Shown piece by piece: positions 1-7,491 of a stretch of DNA of 35,505 nt (position 1 is its first letter; the number at the start of each line of letters is the position of its first letter). The DNA comes from an uncultured Verrucomicrobiota bacterium (GTDB lineage Bacteria; Verrucomicrobiota; Verrucomicrobiia; Opitutales; Opitutaceae), in NCBI GenBank assembly GCA_903960515.1, contig CAJCBL010000234.1, forward strand, positions 1-35,505, read 5' to 3'. The notes beneath the pieces are model-generated. The model was not told the origin of the DNA. It saw nothing but the letters and a program-made list of their open reading frames with translations, and did not search any database. The position numbers and the translations under genes are program-made.

Positions 1-114
1 CATCCCAGCGCGCAGGCGCAACCCGCCAAAGATCCGGCTTCCGTTTGCCAGGACAAGCCGGCAGCCTGAAGGCGTGCTGGTCGCCCTCGTTTCCCCTTTA
101 GCCGCCCGCTCTGA

Positions 115-148
115 GCCCGTCCAACGGGCCTCTGCGCGGCAGCCGCGC
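115..148. repeat. Two adjacent small hairpins
   Basis: Two perfect inverted repeats sit side by side. GCCCGT/ACGGGC (115-120 with 124-129) has a 3-base loop, and GCGCGGC/GCCGCGC (134-140 with 142-148) has a 1-base centre. Dense palindromes like these are unusual inside a coding region. They suggest that the open frame running through 2-280 is not translated here. Confidence 0.4.
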
Positions 149-187
149 GCCCTCCGGCACGCGTCGGGAAAGCGCACCTCCCCCCAT

Positions 188-209
188 AAAAACCGTGTCG
201 GGGTTTTTT
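188..209 (+). terminator. Terminator-like hairpin with T-tract
   Basis: AAAAACC (188-194) can pair with GGTTTTT (202-208), and an inner CCG/CGG pairing is also possible. A run of six T follows at 204-209. This is the form of a factor-independent terminator for rightward transcription, and the A-rich left arm could also serve leftward. It lies just upstream of the Rhs remnant, so whatever precedes it probably ends here. Confidence 0.5.
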
Positions 210-280
210 GCCGCCGCCCACCGGGTCCGCGTCCGGTTTGCCGCCCGCAAGTCGCTGATCTTGCGTCCGGTTGCACGGCT

Positions 281-1087
281 CGCCGCTACGAACCCGCATC
301 GGGTCCCCCATTTTGGCTATCCAGAGATCCCATCGGGGAACGCGGTGGGGCGAACCTGTACGGGATGGTCGGGAATAATCCGATCCAGAATATAGATATA
401 CTAGGTCGCGAACCACTCAAGATAGTCATTTCGCTCGATCCGCTGCAGCCTTTGCCGCTCACACCAGTCAATGGTGGCATATCTATCCCGAATGGTTTCA
501 ATCAGAGTCAGAATAACTTGTTTGACAGCACCGCTAGCAAGGGGAGCTCCCAATGGATGAACGCAAGTACCGGCCTTGAGATGCTTGGGGCGATGGAGAA
601 GATGACCGAGAATAACTGTTGTGTGAAACGACTCACCTTTGCTGGGCATGGATGGGATCATACCGACAAACCACAGAATAAGCCGTACCCGGCAATCTAC
701 CGAGGTCCGGGCATTCCGGGAACCACTTCTGGTTCAGCTGGGTTTTATGAGAATGGGACGGCCCATGATCAGGGCGGAGCAACGATCTCGGATCTGAAAA
801 GCAGAATCGACTCGGGGAAGGTAAGGTTCAGTAAGCCATGTCTAATACAAATTCACTCATGTAGAGTTTCCCGGAGTTTTATCGTTTCTTTGGCTTCCGT
901 TTCGGGTTGCCGTGTTGTGGCGGCGGCTGCCTCGGCGAGGCCAACTGATAACGGGAAGTGGCAGAGTGCGCCTGGCGTTTGGTGGGAGAATACGAAATAC
1001 AATCCTAACGCTGGGTATTCGGGGTTTGAGGCTTCCGACGCTGGCAGCTCGGTTCAACAGATTGGAGCCATTTATGATCCGCAGTAA
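281..1087 (+). CDS. Orphan Rhs C-terminal tip with caspase-like variable domain
   Basis: The frame is open from the left edge of the window (GTG at 74), but recognisable Rhs sequence starts only near 281. From there it carries the end of the Rhs core: RYEPASG, then WLSRDPIGE, NLYGMVGNNP and an ILGRE boundary. About 225 residues of non-Rhs sequence follow. Nothing before 281 resembles Rhs repeats, and a terminator-like hairpin at 188-209 interrupts the frame, so this looks like a displaced (orphan) tip rather than a full Rhs gene. In the variable domain, a GHG motif (His codon 647-649) follows a hydrophobic strand. A Cys codon (860-862) in HSCRVS follows a second strand and precedes GCRVVAA. 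This His/Cys order and spacing is that of CHAT, DUF4347 and other caspase-fold cysteine peptidases. Rhs tips are usually contact-dependent toxins, and peptidase activity here is inference. GC content is lower than in neighbouring genes. If translated alone, ATG 365 is a possible start. Confidence 0.6.
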   Translation, partial: RRYEPASGPPFWLSRDPIGERGGANLYGMVGNNPIQNIDILGREPLKIVISLDPLQPLPLTPVNGGISIPNGFNQSQNNLFDSTASKGSSQWMNASTGLEMLGAMEKMTENNCCVKRLTFAGHGWDHTDKPQNKPYPAIYRGPGIPGTTSGSAGFYENGTAHDQGGATISDLKSRIDSGKVRFSKPCLIQIHSCRVSRSFIVSLASVSGCRVVAAAASARPTDNGKWQSAPGVWWENTKYNPNAGYSGFEASDAGSSVQQIGAIYDPQ

Positions 1088-1616
1088 ACGTGCGGTAATT
1101 CTGTCTCTCTCGGTTTTGGCGGTCTCCTGCTTGGGTCAACCGTCAGAAGACGCCCATGAGGGGCTGCGAAAGACTATTGTATCCGTCCAGATGGATGAGA
1201 TTACAGTGCTTAAGAGTGGCGATGCGATAACGAGCGCGAAACTCGGCGCGGATACGTGTGGGGCTGAGTACTCGTGGCCCTCGATTTTGAGCCTTTGGCT
1301 TTCTGGGGAGGAGCAGTATGTAGCGCTTCTTTGGTGGCAGCAGGATGACCCAGAAACCAGGGCGTTGATCATCGCTTTGGCTTGGAGTCGGCATGCGCCA
1401 CCCGATGGAGCACAGCGGTGGACTTGTGGAACGATCAATTTTGAGGACCGAGCTAAACGGTTCGAACCTCATGAGCGCACGCAAAGATTGAGAGAAATCG
1501 CATTTGTTCGGGCTAACCTTCCTGCGATACGTGCTGATTTGGATGCTCTTTTCCGCCGAGTGGAAGAGAGTCAGCGGCAGCGCAGCAAAGGAACAGCCGG
1601 ACGGGGTTCACCTTGA
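1074..1616 (+). CDS. Small lipoprotein, candidate immunity protein for the Rhs tip
   Basis: This predicts a 180-residue protein that I do not recognise as a family. The ATG at 1074 lies inside the end of the Rhs-tip gene in another frame, giving a 14-base overlap. That suggests the two genes are translationally coupled and inherited together. The start gives a convincing signal: Arg/Lys at residues 3-6, a hydrophobic stretch, then LAVSC with the lipid-acceptor Cys near residue 19. An alternative in-frame ATG at 912 would destroy this signal, so I reject it. The mature part is rich in Trp and charged residues and ends in a basic, probably helical tail. Rhs toxin genes are normally followed directly by an immunity gene. 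A lipoprotein would fit a toxin active in the periplasm. The immunity role rests on position alone. Confidence 0.6.
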   Translation: MIRSKRAVILSLSVLAVSCLGQPSEDAHEGLRKTIVSVQMDEITVLKSGDAITSAKLGADTCGAEYSWPSILSLWLSGEEQYVALLWWQQDDPETRALIIALAWSRHAPPDGAQRWTCGTINFEDRAKRFEPHERTQRLREIAFVRANLPAIRADLDALFRRVEESQRQRSKGTAGRGSP

Positions 1617-2397
1617 CCCTTTCCGGCCAGCAAAAGGGGGCAGGTCTTGAATCTGGACACGGTATCGGAAGAACGGACCCAAGCGGCACGCCTCGCGCCA
1701 GATCTCGCAGCCCTCGATCTGTCACGAGCCCTGCTTTCTCCCTCCAGCCGCTGGCGCGGCTTGCGGTCCGATAAGCACCGTCCCCGCCGGCGGCGGCCGG
1801 TGCGCGAGGAATCGCGCACGAGGCACGGGAGGAACCCGCGCTGTTACGGCGCTCCTGTAAACCCGCGCCGTCGCCGTCGGGTCTCCACTTCGCTTGACGT
1901 TACGTTGTGAGAGTCGAACGGGGTCATGAATTAACTATTCACAATTCCTAATATTGAGACCTCACATGGCAAGCTGAGCCCGGGGCCTGCCTCTGTCCTC
2001 CGCTCCAGGCATATCGGTCGCAGCATCGCCCGACACGCAGAGCTCCAGGTGCGATCAATCTACTCAGTGCCCGTATATTCGATTCGACAACAGGCCGGCC
2101 AGGCAGAAGGGGTCAAACCCTAATGTCTGTGGTCCAGCCGCATCCTCTTTTGCTCCAGATCCTTAGGGACATCGGAGCGGGCCGGTAAAGAATAGGCCGA
2201 GTCGGCAGCAATAGCATCAGCGGCACGTCGCGCGCCAGCGCTGCGTCGCGGACTCCTTGGCGCTGCTCGCGAGCCCTGCATCCTCCTCCGCTTGGAGGGC
2301 TCAGGGAGAAAATCGGCCCCGCGCCACTTGCCAACCGGCGGTCCTCAGAGGGGCGGGCTCATGGCCCGCTCCTGAAGCCGAAACCCATGATCCCCGC
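1617..2397. other. Gene-free stretch with GGGG(T/G)CA motifs
   Basis: I see no gene in these 780 bases. Short open frames here (for example 1647-1910 and 2113-2334) are Arg/Ala-rich translations of GC-rich DNA without recognisable features. The stretch holds AGGGGGCAGGTCTTGA near 1635-1650, CGGGGTCA at 1919-1926 and AGGGGTCA at 2108-2115. These resemble the GGGG(A/T)CAGG motifs at 27811-27895. A GCGGGC/GCCCGC hairpin (2353-2358 with 2364-2369) lies about 30 bases beyond the cydB stop and could help end the cyd transcript, but it has no T-tract. Confidence 0.5.
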
Positions 2398-3432
2398 TCA
2401 GTAGCTGGTCTTGTCCAGCTTCACCTTGCCGCGGAAGATCCAGTAGATGCTCGCCGTATACGCGAGCACCACGGGCACTCCGATGAGCGCGATAGTGAGC
2501 ATCACCGCCAGCGTGCCTCGGGAGGAGGCCGAGTTGAAAGCCGTGAGGCTGTGGTCGGGGAACGGGCTGCTGAATACCAGATTCGGGTACGACCCCACTC
2601 CGAAGATCGCCATGAGCCCGGCCATCGCCGCGCAGGATGAGAGAAAGGCCAGGAACTCCTTCCCCCGATTCACCTCGCGGGGAATGTTCGCGATCGCCAG
2701 CACCACGGCCACCACCAGGCCGAAGAACCACGGCTCACCCCGGAACGCGTCGGTGATGTGCGGGATGTAGAGCAACGTGGCCAGAGTCACGAGCACATAG
2801 CACAGGATGAAGGCGATGATCAGCGGATTGACCCAGCGGCGCACTCTCGCCTGCACATCGCCCTCGGTCTTGAGGACCAGATAGATCGCGCCGTGCATCG
2901 CAAACAACGCAACCGTCGTCACGCCCATCGCCAAGGCGTACGGGTGCAACATCCCCAGGAAGCTGCCGGCGAACTCCCCGCGCTCATCGATCGGGATCCC
3001 CCAAGCGATGTTGCCCATCGCCACGCCGATCAGCAGCGCCGAGCCCGTGCTGCCCGCAGCGAACCCGACATCCCAGCACGCCCGCCAGCGCGGCGACGGG
3101 TGCTTGCTGCGAAACTCGATAGCCACCGCGCGGAATATCAACGCGCAAAGCAGCGCCATAAAGGCCAGGTAGAACCCGGAGAACACCGTAGCGTAGACGA
3201 TGGGAAACGCCGCAAAGAGCGCGCCTCCGCCGGTGACCAGCCACACCTCGTTGCCATCCCAGACCGGGCCGATCGCATTGAGAAACACCCGCCGATCCTC
3301 GTCGCGCTTCACCACGAAGAGGTGCAGCACCCCCACGCCAAGATCGAAGCCGTCGAGGATGACGTAGCCGGTGAAGAGCACGCCCACCAGGGCGAACCAG
3401 ACAGTGTTAAGATCAAGAGTACCGAAGTTCAT
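2398..3432 (-). CDS. cydB: Cytochrome bd-type ubiquinol oxidase subunit II
   Basis: CydB is the integral membrane partner of CydA in the bd-type quinol:O2 oxidoreductase, which reduces oxygen without pumping protons. The 344-residue length is slightly below the usual 335-380. It is hydrophobic throughout, with about eight to nine membrane segments. Family hallmarks visible are the N-terminal VWFALVGVLFTGYVILDGFD stretch (residues 11-30), GPVWDGNEVWL near 55-65, and a long GS/GN-rich central loop. The ATG at 3430-3432 has a good ribosome site (AAGGA, about 9 bases upstream on the minus strand). It lies 66 bases downstream of cydA, forming a two-gene operon. No cydX-like mini-gene or cydDC transporter follows. 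Confidence 0.95.
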   Translation of the reverse strand: MNFGTLDLNTVWFALVGVLFTGYVILDGFDLGVGVLHLFVVKRDEDRRVFLNAIGPVWDGNEVWLVTGGGALFAAFPIVYATVFSGFYLAFMALLCALIFRAVAIEFRSKHPSPRWRACWDVGFAAGSTGSALLIGVAMGNIAWGIPIDERGEFAGSFLGMLHPYALAMGVTTVALFAMHGAIYLVLKTEGDVQARVRRWVNPLIIAFILCYVLVTLATLLYIPHITDAFRGEPWFFGLVVAVVLAIANIPREVNRGKEFLAFLSSCAAMAGLMAIFGVGSYPNLVFSSPFPDHSLTAFNSASSRGTLAVMLTIALIGVPVVLAYTASIYWIFRGKVKLDKTSY

Positions 3433-3493
3433 TGGGCAAATCCTTCCGCTCGGTTTCCTTCGTTGGCTGCTGTAAGATTCATATTCCGGGTTC

Positions 3494-3530
3494 CGCTTTC
3501 AGCCTTCTGTATTCAGGCCCTTAGCCTTCG
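3494..3530. repeat. TTCAGCCTTC-type intergenic repeat
   Basis: CTTTCAGCCTTCTGTATTCAGGCCCTTAGCCTTCGG is an imperfect series of TTCAGCCTTC-like units. Similar units lie at about 5450-5480 and 10021-10054. On the minus strand it supplies the last codons and the stop of cydA, so the oxidase tail appears to run into the repeat. Confidence 0.4.
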
Positions 3531-4893
3531 GCCGAAAGCCCAGCGCCCACTTACCGGCCGGATGCAGGTCGGTGTCGTCGGGGCCGTGCTTGATCTTGTC
3601 GTTAAGCAAATAGAGGAACACCGCGAAGAGCAGCACGTACACCACGCCGAACATTATCATCGAAGCGACCACCTGGCTGGCCGTGACTACTGCGGACAGG
3701 GCCTCGGAGGTGCGCAGCAACTTGTACACGATCCAAGGTTGGCGCCCCACCTCTGCGGCCCACCACCCGGCTTGGTTTGCAATCTGCGGCCCGAGCACCG
3801 AGAGCGTAAGCAACCCGAGCAACAGGCGTGAGTTCTCCAAGGTCCCGCGCCACAGCGCCCAAGCTGCCCACGCGGCCAACCCGATCAACGCGAAACCCAC
3901 CACCACCATGATGTGGTAGAGCTGGAAGGTGAAGTTCACCGGCGGCCGGTCGGCCTTCGCCGGTGCCGTTTCCCTCAGTCCGGGCAACACGGCCCCGGCG
4001 TCGCCATGCACCAGCCAACTAAGCAGTCCCGGGATCGCCACGCCCCGGGTCGTCTCCGTCTTCTCATCAACCCAGCCGACCACATACAGCGGGGCACGAG
4101 CCATCGTCTCGTACTGCCCCTCGAAGGCGGCGAGCTTGGTTGGCTGGTGCTGGGCCACGCCCGCCGCGCTCCCATGTCCGCTGATGAGGGAGAGCACAGC
4201 GGCGATCGAGGCGACCGCCAGTCCAAGTTTCACCGACGCCACCGCAAAGTCGCGGTGCCGGCGCTTGAGCAGATACCAGGCGCCCACGCTAACCATGAAC
4301 CACGCGCCAGCCTGCCAGCAGCCGATGACGGTGTGAGTCAGCCGGTCCACCGACGACGGATTGAATACCATCGCCCAGAAATCGGTGATCTCCGCCCGGG
4401 CCTTGAGCCCCTCGCCCACGATGTGGTAGCCGGCCGGCGTCTGCATCCATGAATTTGCCACGATGATCCAGACCGCCGAGAAATGGGCACCGAAGGCGAC
4501 CATGCAAGTGGCGAGGAAATGGAGTCTCGGCCCGACCTTGTCCCAGCCGAACAGCAGCACCGCCAGAAAGCCCGACTCGAGGAAAAACGCGAAAATGCCC
4601 TCCGCCGCCAGGGCGCTGCCGAACACATCGCCCACGTAGCGCGAATACGTTGCCCAATTGGTGCCGAACTCGAATTCCAGCACGATGCCGGTCGCCACAC
4701 CTATGGCGAAGGTCAGAGCGAATACCTTCGTCCAGAACCGCGCCATCTGGTGATAGATGGGCTTCCTGGTCCACAGCCACATCGACTCATTGGCTACGAG
4801 CAGAAGCCCCAGCCCGATGCTCAGCGGGGGGTAGAGATAGTGGAACGCGGTAGTGAGCGCGAATTGCAGGCGGGAGAGCAGGAGTACGTCCAT
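3499..4893 (-). CDS. cydA: Cytochrome bd-type ubiquinol oxidase subunit I
   Basis: CydA carries haems b558, b595 and d and the quinol site. I take ATG 4893 as the start (464 residues), because [13 protein letters not shown] lines up with the family N-terminus. An upstream TTG at 4902 adds only three residues. Family residues can be seen in this numbering: His18 (FHYLYPPL), the acidic pair Glu96/Glu104 in [12 protein letters not shown], and His185 (RLTH). The quinol loop has Lys251 and Glu256 (TKLAAFE), then Met327 (LYHIM) and GRQPW at 381-385. The loop between the quinol residues and the next helix is short, so this is the short-Q-loop form. The C-terminal dozen residues are encoded by a TTCAGCCTTC-type repeat. 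Upstream lie about 600 bases without a gene, and I could not pick out an Fnr or ArcA-like site. Confidence 0.96.
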   Translation of the reverse strand: MDVLLLSRLQFALTTAFHYLYPPLSIGLGLLLVANESMWLWTRKPIYHQMARFWTKVFALTFAIGVATGIVLEFEFGTNWATYSRYVGDVFGSALAAEGIFAFFLESGFLAVLLFGWDKVGPRLHFLATCMVAFGAHFSAVWIIVANSWMQTPAGYHIVGEGLKARAEITDFWAMVFNPSSVDRLTHTVIGCWQAGAWFMVSVGAWYLLKRRHRDFAVASVKLGLAVASIAAVLSLISGHGSAAGVAQHQPTKLAAFEGQYETMARAPLYVVGWVDEKTETTRGVAIPGLLSWLVHGDAGAVLPGLRETAPAKADRPPVNFTFQLYHIMVVVGFALIGLAAWAAWALWRGTLENSRLLLGLLTLSVLGPQIANQAGWWAAEVGRQPWIVYKLLRTSEALSAVVTASQVVASMIMFGVVYVLLFAVFLYLLNDKIKHGPDDTDLHPAGKWALGFRPKAKGLNTEG

Positions 4894-5510
4894 AATGTTC
4901 AACAGGGTTCAAAGCAGTTCCGCAGCCAGTTTGTCGTCGATTGAGCCGGGGACGAGGATTGGAAGCAATTGCGCTGTTGCCGGCGGCGCGAGCAGTCGCC
5001 GCGCATGGCCTCGCACCGAATCACCGCCCACCTTGGTGCGAGCGCGAAGCACCATCCGATAGGAAAGTCCGACGCGACACCGGCATTCACTTGCCCGCCT
5101 CCGAGTGGCACTCCCGCTCAGCCTCAGCCAGTCGCGGCCCCCCTGTTCCCCCGCCGCCGGCTCGACTTCCCCAAACTTGCCGACCGGAATCCCCTCCTGC
5201 TTGAAGAAGGTGGCGCTCGGGCGATGGGGGCTGCGGCGAAGTGGTCGAGTCATGACGCCAGGGAAAATCTGGGCGATAACCGGTTACGAGTATTAGGCGA
5301 TGACGCACCCGGCCAGCGGCCGCAACGTCCGAATCCCCTGCCCTGCCCCGGCCCCTGTGTCCTGCGTGGTCAAATCCGTTTTGGGGGGCCTTGTCTCATG
5401 TGATCCTTAGATTCTTTACGGGCAACAACGACTGCGTGCCGCATTCTGCTTTTCAGCATTCAGCCTTCTGCCTTCCTTCCCCCCTCCTTCTGCCTTAGGT
5501 CCTCCGCATC
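4894..5510. other. Gene-free region between cydA and the MBL-fold gene
   Basis: These 617 bases separate two divergent transcription units. Short open frames in both directions (such as 4909-5253 minus and 4969-5403 plus) have no recognisable domain and overlap each other, so I treat them as chance. At about 5450-5500 there is a pyrimidine-rich run with TTCAGCATTCAGCCTTCTGCCTTCC units directly before the next gene. No clear promoter or operator was identified. Confidence 0.45.
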
Positions 5511-6329
5511 ATGCCGCAGCTCCCACTCGAAGACCACGCCGGCGACGTCATCAGCAAAGCCATGCGCGGCTTGAACTATGGCGACACCGCGTTGGCCAAA
5601 CTCGCCGGCGTCACCCCGGAGGCCGTACAGGCCGCACGCAAAAACCAGGGCGACGAACCCACGCTGCGCGCCATCGCCCCGCCACTACGCCTGAGCGCCG
5701 AGGCCCTGGTGGCTCTCTCCCTCAGCCAGTGGCTCCCCCGGCCCGTCGCCTTCCCCGACGGCTTCGCCATGGCCACCTCCAGCTTTGGCGACATGACCGT
5801 CAACGCCTACCTCGTCTGGGACACGCACACCAAACAAGCCGCCATCTTCGACACCGGCGCCACCGCCGAGCCGCTGCTCGCCACGCTGCGCCAGCACCAG
5901 CTTTCCCTCGACTTCATCTTCCTCACGCACACCCACCGCGACCACATCGCCGACCTCGTCACCCTGCTGCGCCACGCCAAGGCGCCAGTATGGGCCTCGG
6001 AGCGCGAGCCCCTTGCCGGCGGCCACAGCTTTGCCGAGGGCCGCGTCTTCGAACTCGGAGCACTGCGCATCCGGACTCTTTCCACCTGGGGCCATTCGCC
6101 CGGAGGCTCCACCTATGTCGTCACAGGGCTGGCACACCCGTTGGCCATCGTGGGAGACTCGCTCTTCGCCTCCTCCATGGGCGGCGGCATGGAGTCCTAC
6201 CCCGACGCGTATCGCAACAATGTGGAGAAAATCCTCCGCCTGCCCGCCCCCACGGTGCTTGCCTGCGGTCATGGTCCACTCACGACTGTCGGCGAGGAAC
6301 TCGCCCACAACCCGTTCTTCGCCCAGTGA
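5511..6329 (+). CDS. MBL-fold metallohydrolase with N-terminal helical domain
   Basis: A 272-residue protein with a metallo-beta-lactamase fold of the glyoxalase II/hydroxyacyl-hydrolase type. Zinc ligands are visible: THTHRDH at 139-145 (His140, His142, Asp144, His145), His195 in TWGHSPGGS, Asp216 in VGDSLF, and His254 in CGHGP. FDTGA at 113-117 is the usual strand before the metal motif. The first 75 residues are separate from the catalytic domain: a predicted helical segment with a helix-turn-helix-like ALAKLAGVTPEAVQAA pattern, suggesting nucleic-acid or protein binding. The stop overlaps the GTG of the next gene (GTGA), so the two are coupled. The substrate is unknown. The HTH resemblance is a visual judgement. 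Confidence 0.85.
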   Translation: MPQLPLEDHAGDVISKAMRGLNYGDTALAKLAGVTPEAVQAARKNQGDEPTLRAIAPPLRLSAEALVALSLSQWLPRPVAFPDGFAMATSSFGDMTVNAYLVWDTHTKQAAIFDTGATAEPLLATLRQHQLSLDFIFLTHTHRDHIADLVTLLRHAKAPVWASEREPLAGGHSFAEGRVFELGALRIRTLSTWGHSPGGSTYVVTGLAHPLAIVGDSLFASSMGGGMESYPDAYRNNVEKILRLPAPTVLACGHGPLTTVGEELAHNPFFAQ

Positions 6330-7126
6330 AGCCCGCCTCCGCCCGTTCCCTCCGCCCGCTGCTACGCCTTCACGGCCTGCGCATCGCCCGCGACCGCACC
6401 ACCATCCTCCACGGCCTCGACTGGACCGTACAGCGCGGCCAACACTGGGTGATCCTCGGCCCCAATGGCGCGGGCAAAAGCTCCCTGCTCGCCTCCCTCA
6501 CCGGCTACCTCACGCCCTCCGGCGGCGACATCGAGGTGCTGGGCCGGCGCTTCGGCCACTGCGACTGGCGCGAACTGCGCCAACACATCGGCCTGGTGGG
6601 CGCCGGAATGCAGCGCCTCATCGAACCCGATACCACCGCCTTCGAGACCGTACTCGGCGGATACCGTGCGATGCTCAACCCGTGGGGCAGCTTCCCCGCC
6701 CTCGCCCACCGCCGCGCCCGCCGCCTGCTGGCCACCGTTGGGCTCACTGCAGCGGCCGGCCGCCCGTGGCTGCAAACCTCCGAGGGCGAGCGCCAACGCT
6801 CCATGCTCGCCCGCGCCCAGATGGCGCGCCCAGCACTGCTGATCCTCGACGAGCCCTGCGCGGGCCTGGATCCCGTGGCGCGCGAAGCGTTTCTGACCTC
6901 ACTCACAAAGATGGCTGGAACACGCACCGGCCCCGGACTGGTCCTGGTCACCCACCATGTAGAGGAGATCATTCCCGGCTTCACCCATGCGCTGCTGCTG
7001 CGCGCCGGTCGCATTCTCGCCGCCGGCCCGCTCGCAAGCACGCTCACCTCCGCGAACCTCTCGGCCACTTTCGACACCCCAGTGCGCCTCACCCGCGCTG
7101 CCGGCCGTTACCGCCTACAACTCTGA
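6326..7126 (+). CDS. ABC transporter-type ATPase, single domain (YlmA/ModF-like)
   Basis: A 266-residue ATPase that begins at GTG 6326, overlapping the previous stop by four bases. An apparent in-frame extension upstream to 5729 is a shadow of the MBL-fold gene. Visible motifs are Walker A GPNGAGKS (45-52), an altered signature TSEGERQR (151-158) in place of LSGGQ, Walker B LLILDEP (171-177) and a switch His at 210 (VTHH). The S-E/Q-GE-R signature and the absence of a membrane subunit nearby resemble YlmA/ModF-type ATPases, which are often encoded without a permease. No permease or binding-protein gene lies in this unit, so transport is not shown. A hairpin at the stop codon probably ends the transcript. 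Confidence 0.88.
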   Translation: MKPASARSLRPLLRLHGLRIARDRTTILHGLDWTVQRGQHWVILGPNGAGKSSLLASLTGYLTPSGGDIEVLGRRFGHCDWRELRQHIGLVGAGMQRLIEPDTTAFETVLGGYRAMLNPWGSFPALAHRRARRLLATVGLTAAAGRPWLQTSEGERQRSMLARAQMARPALLILDEPCAGLDPVAREAFLTSLTKMAGTRTGPGLVLVTHHVEEIIPGFTHALLLRAGRILAAGPLASTLTSANLSATFDTPVRLTRAAGRYRLQL

Positions 7127-7155
7127 TTGAGCGCCTCCACTTTCTCCGCTCAATC
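7125..7155 (+). terminator. Hairpin at the end of the ABC ATPase gene
   Basis: GATTGAGCG (7125-7133) pairs perfectly with CGCTCAATC (7147-7155) around a 13-base pyrimidine-rich loop. It begins within the stop codon of the ATPase gene. A short GTTTCTC follows instead of a clean T-tract, so termination is likely but not certain. Confidence 0.55.
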
Positions 7156-7491
7156 GCGTTTCTCACTGCAACATTTGGACAGCAAGGAGCGCGGTATCGG
7201 GGTGTTGGGTCCGGCGCAGGGCGGGTCCTTGCGCTCCACGTTGGGCACCTCGATGGCTTCGCGTGGCAACGCGCGATCCAGCGGCCGGGGGCCACCGGCG
7301 GAGCGCTCAAGTGGACATCTGTCGGGGGAGAATGGGGTCAACAGCCGCTATAGGGACGGGCGGGCGGCATGCTGTCCCCGCGTCGAAGCCTAGCGCTTAC
7401 GCACTACCGGCTTTTCGGCGACGACACCCCAGCCGCCCTGCACGCAGTGGGGTCGCTGCGAAGTCCCACTGCGTGCCAAGCCGCGCTGCGG
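7156..7491. other. Gene-free convergent intergenic region
   Basis: These 336 bases lie between two convergent genes. I see no gene. A GGGGTCA motif (AATGGGGTCAACAG, about 7331-7344) matches the motif found at 1919 and 2108. Short open frames crossing it are Arg/Ala/Pro-rich and unsupported. Confidence 0.4.

Noticed and set aside
74-280. N-terminal 69 codons of the frame leading into the Rhs tip
   Set aside because: No Rhs similarity is present, two hairpins lie within it, and a terminator-like structure with six T falls at 188-209, so it is probably not translated.
1647-1910. Possible small gene after the lipoprotein gene
   Set aside because: It is Arg/Ala/Pro-rich, has no ribosome site and covers DNA with palindromic GC-rich words. 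It is most likely chance.
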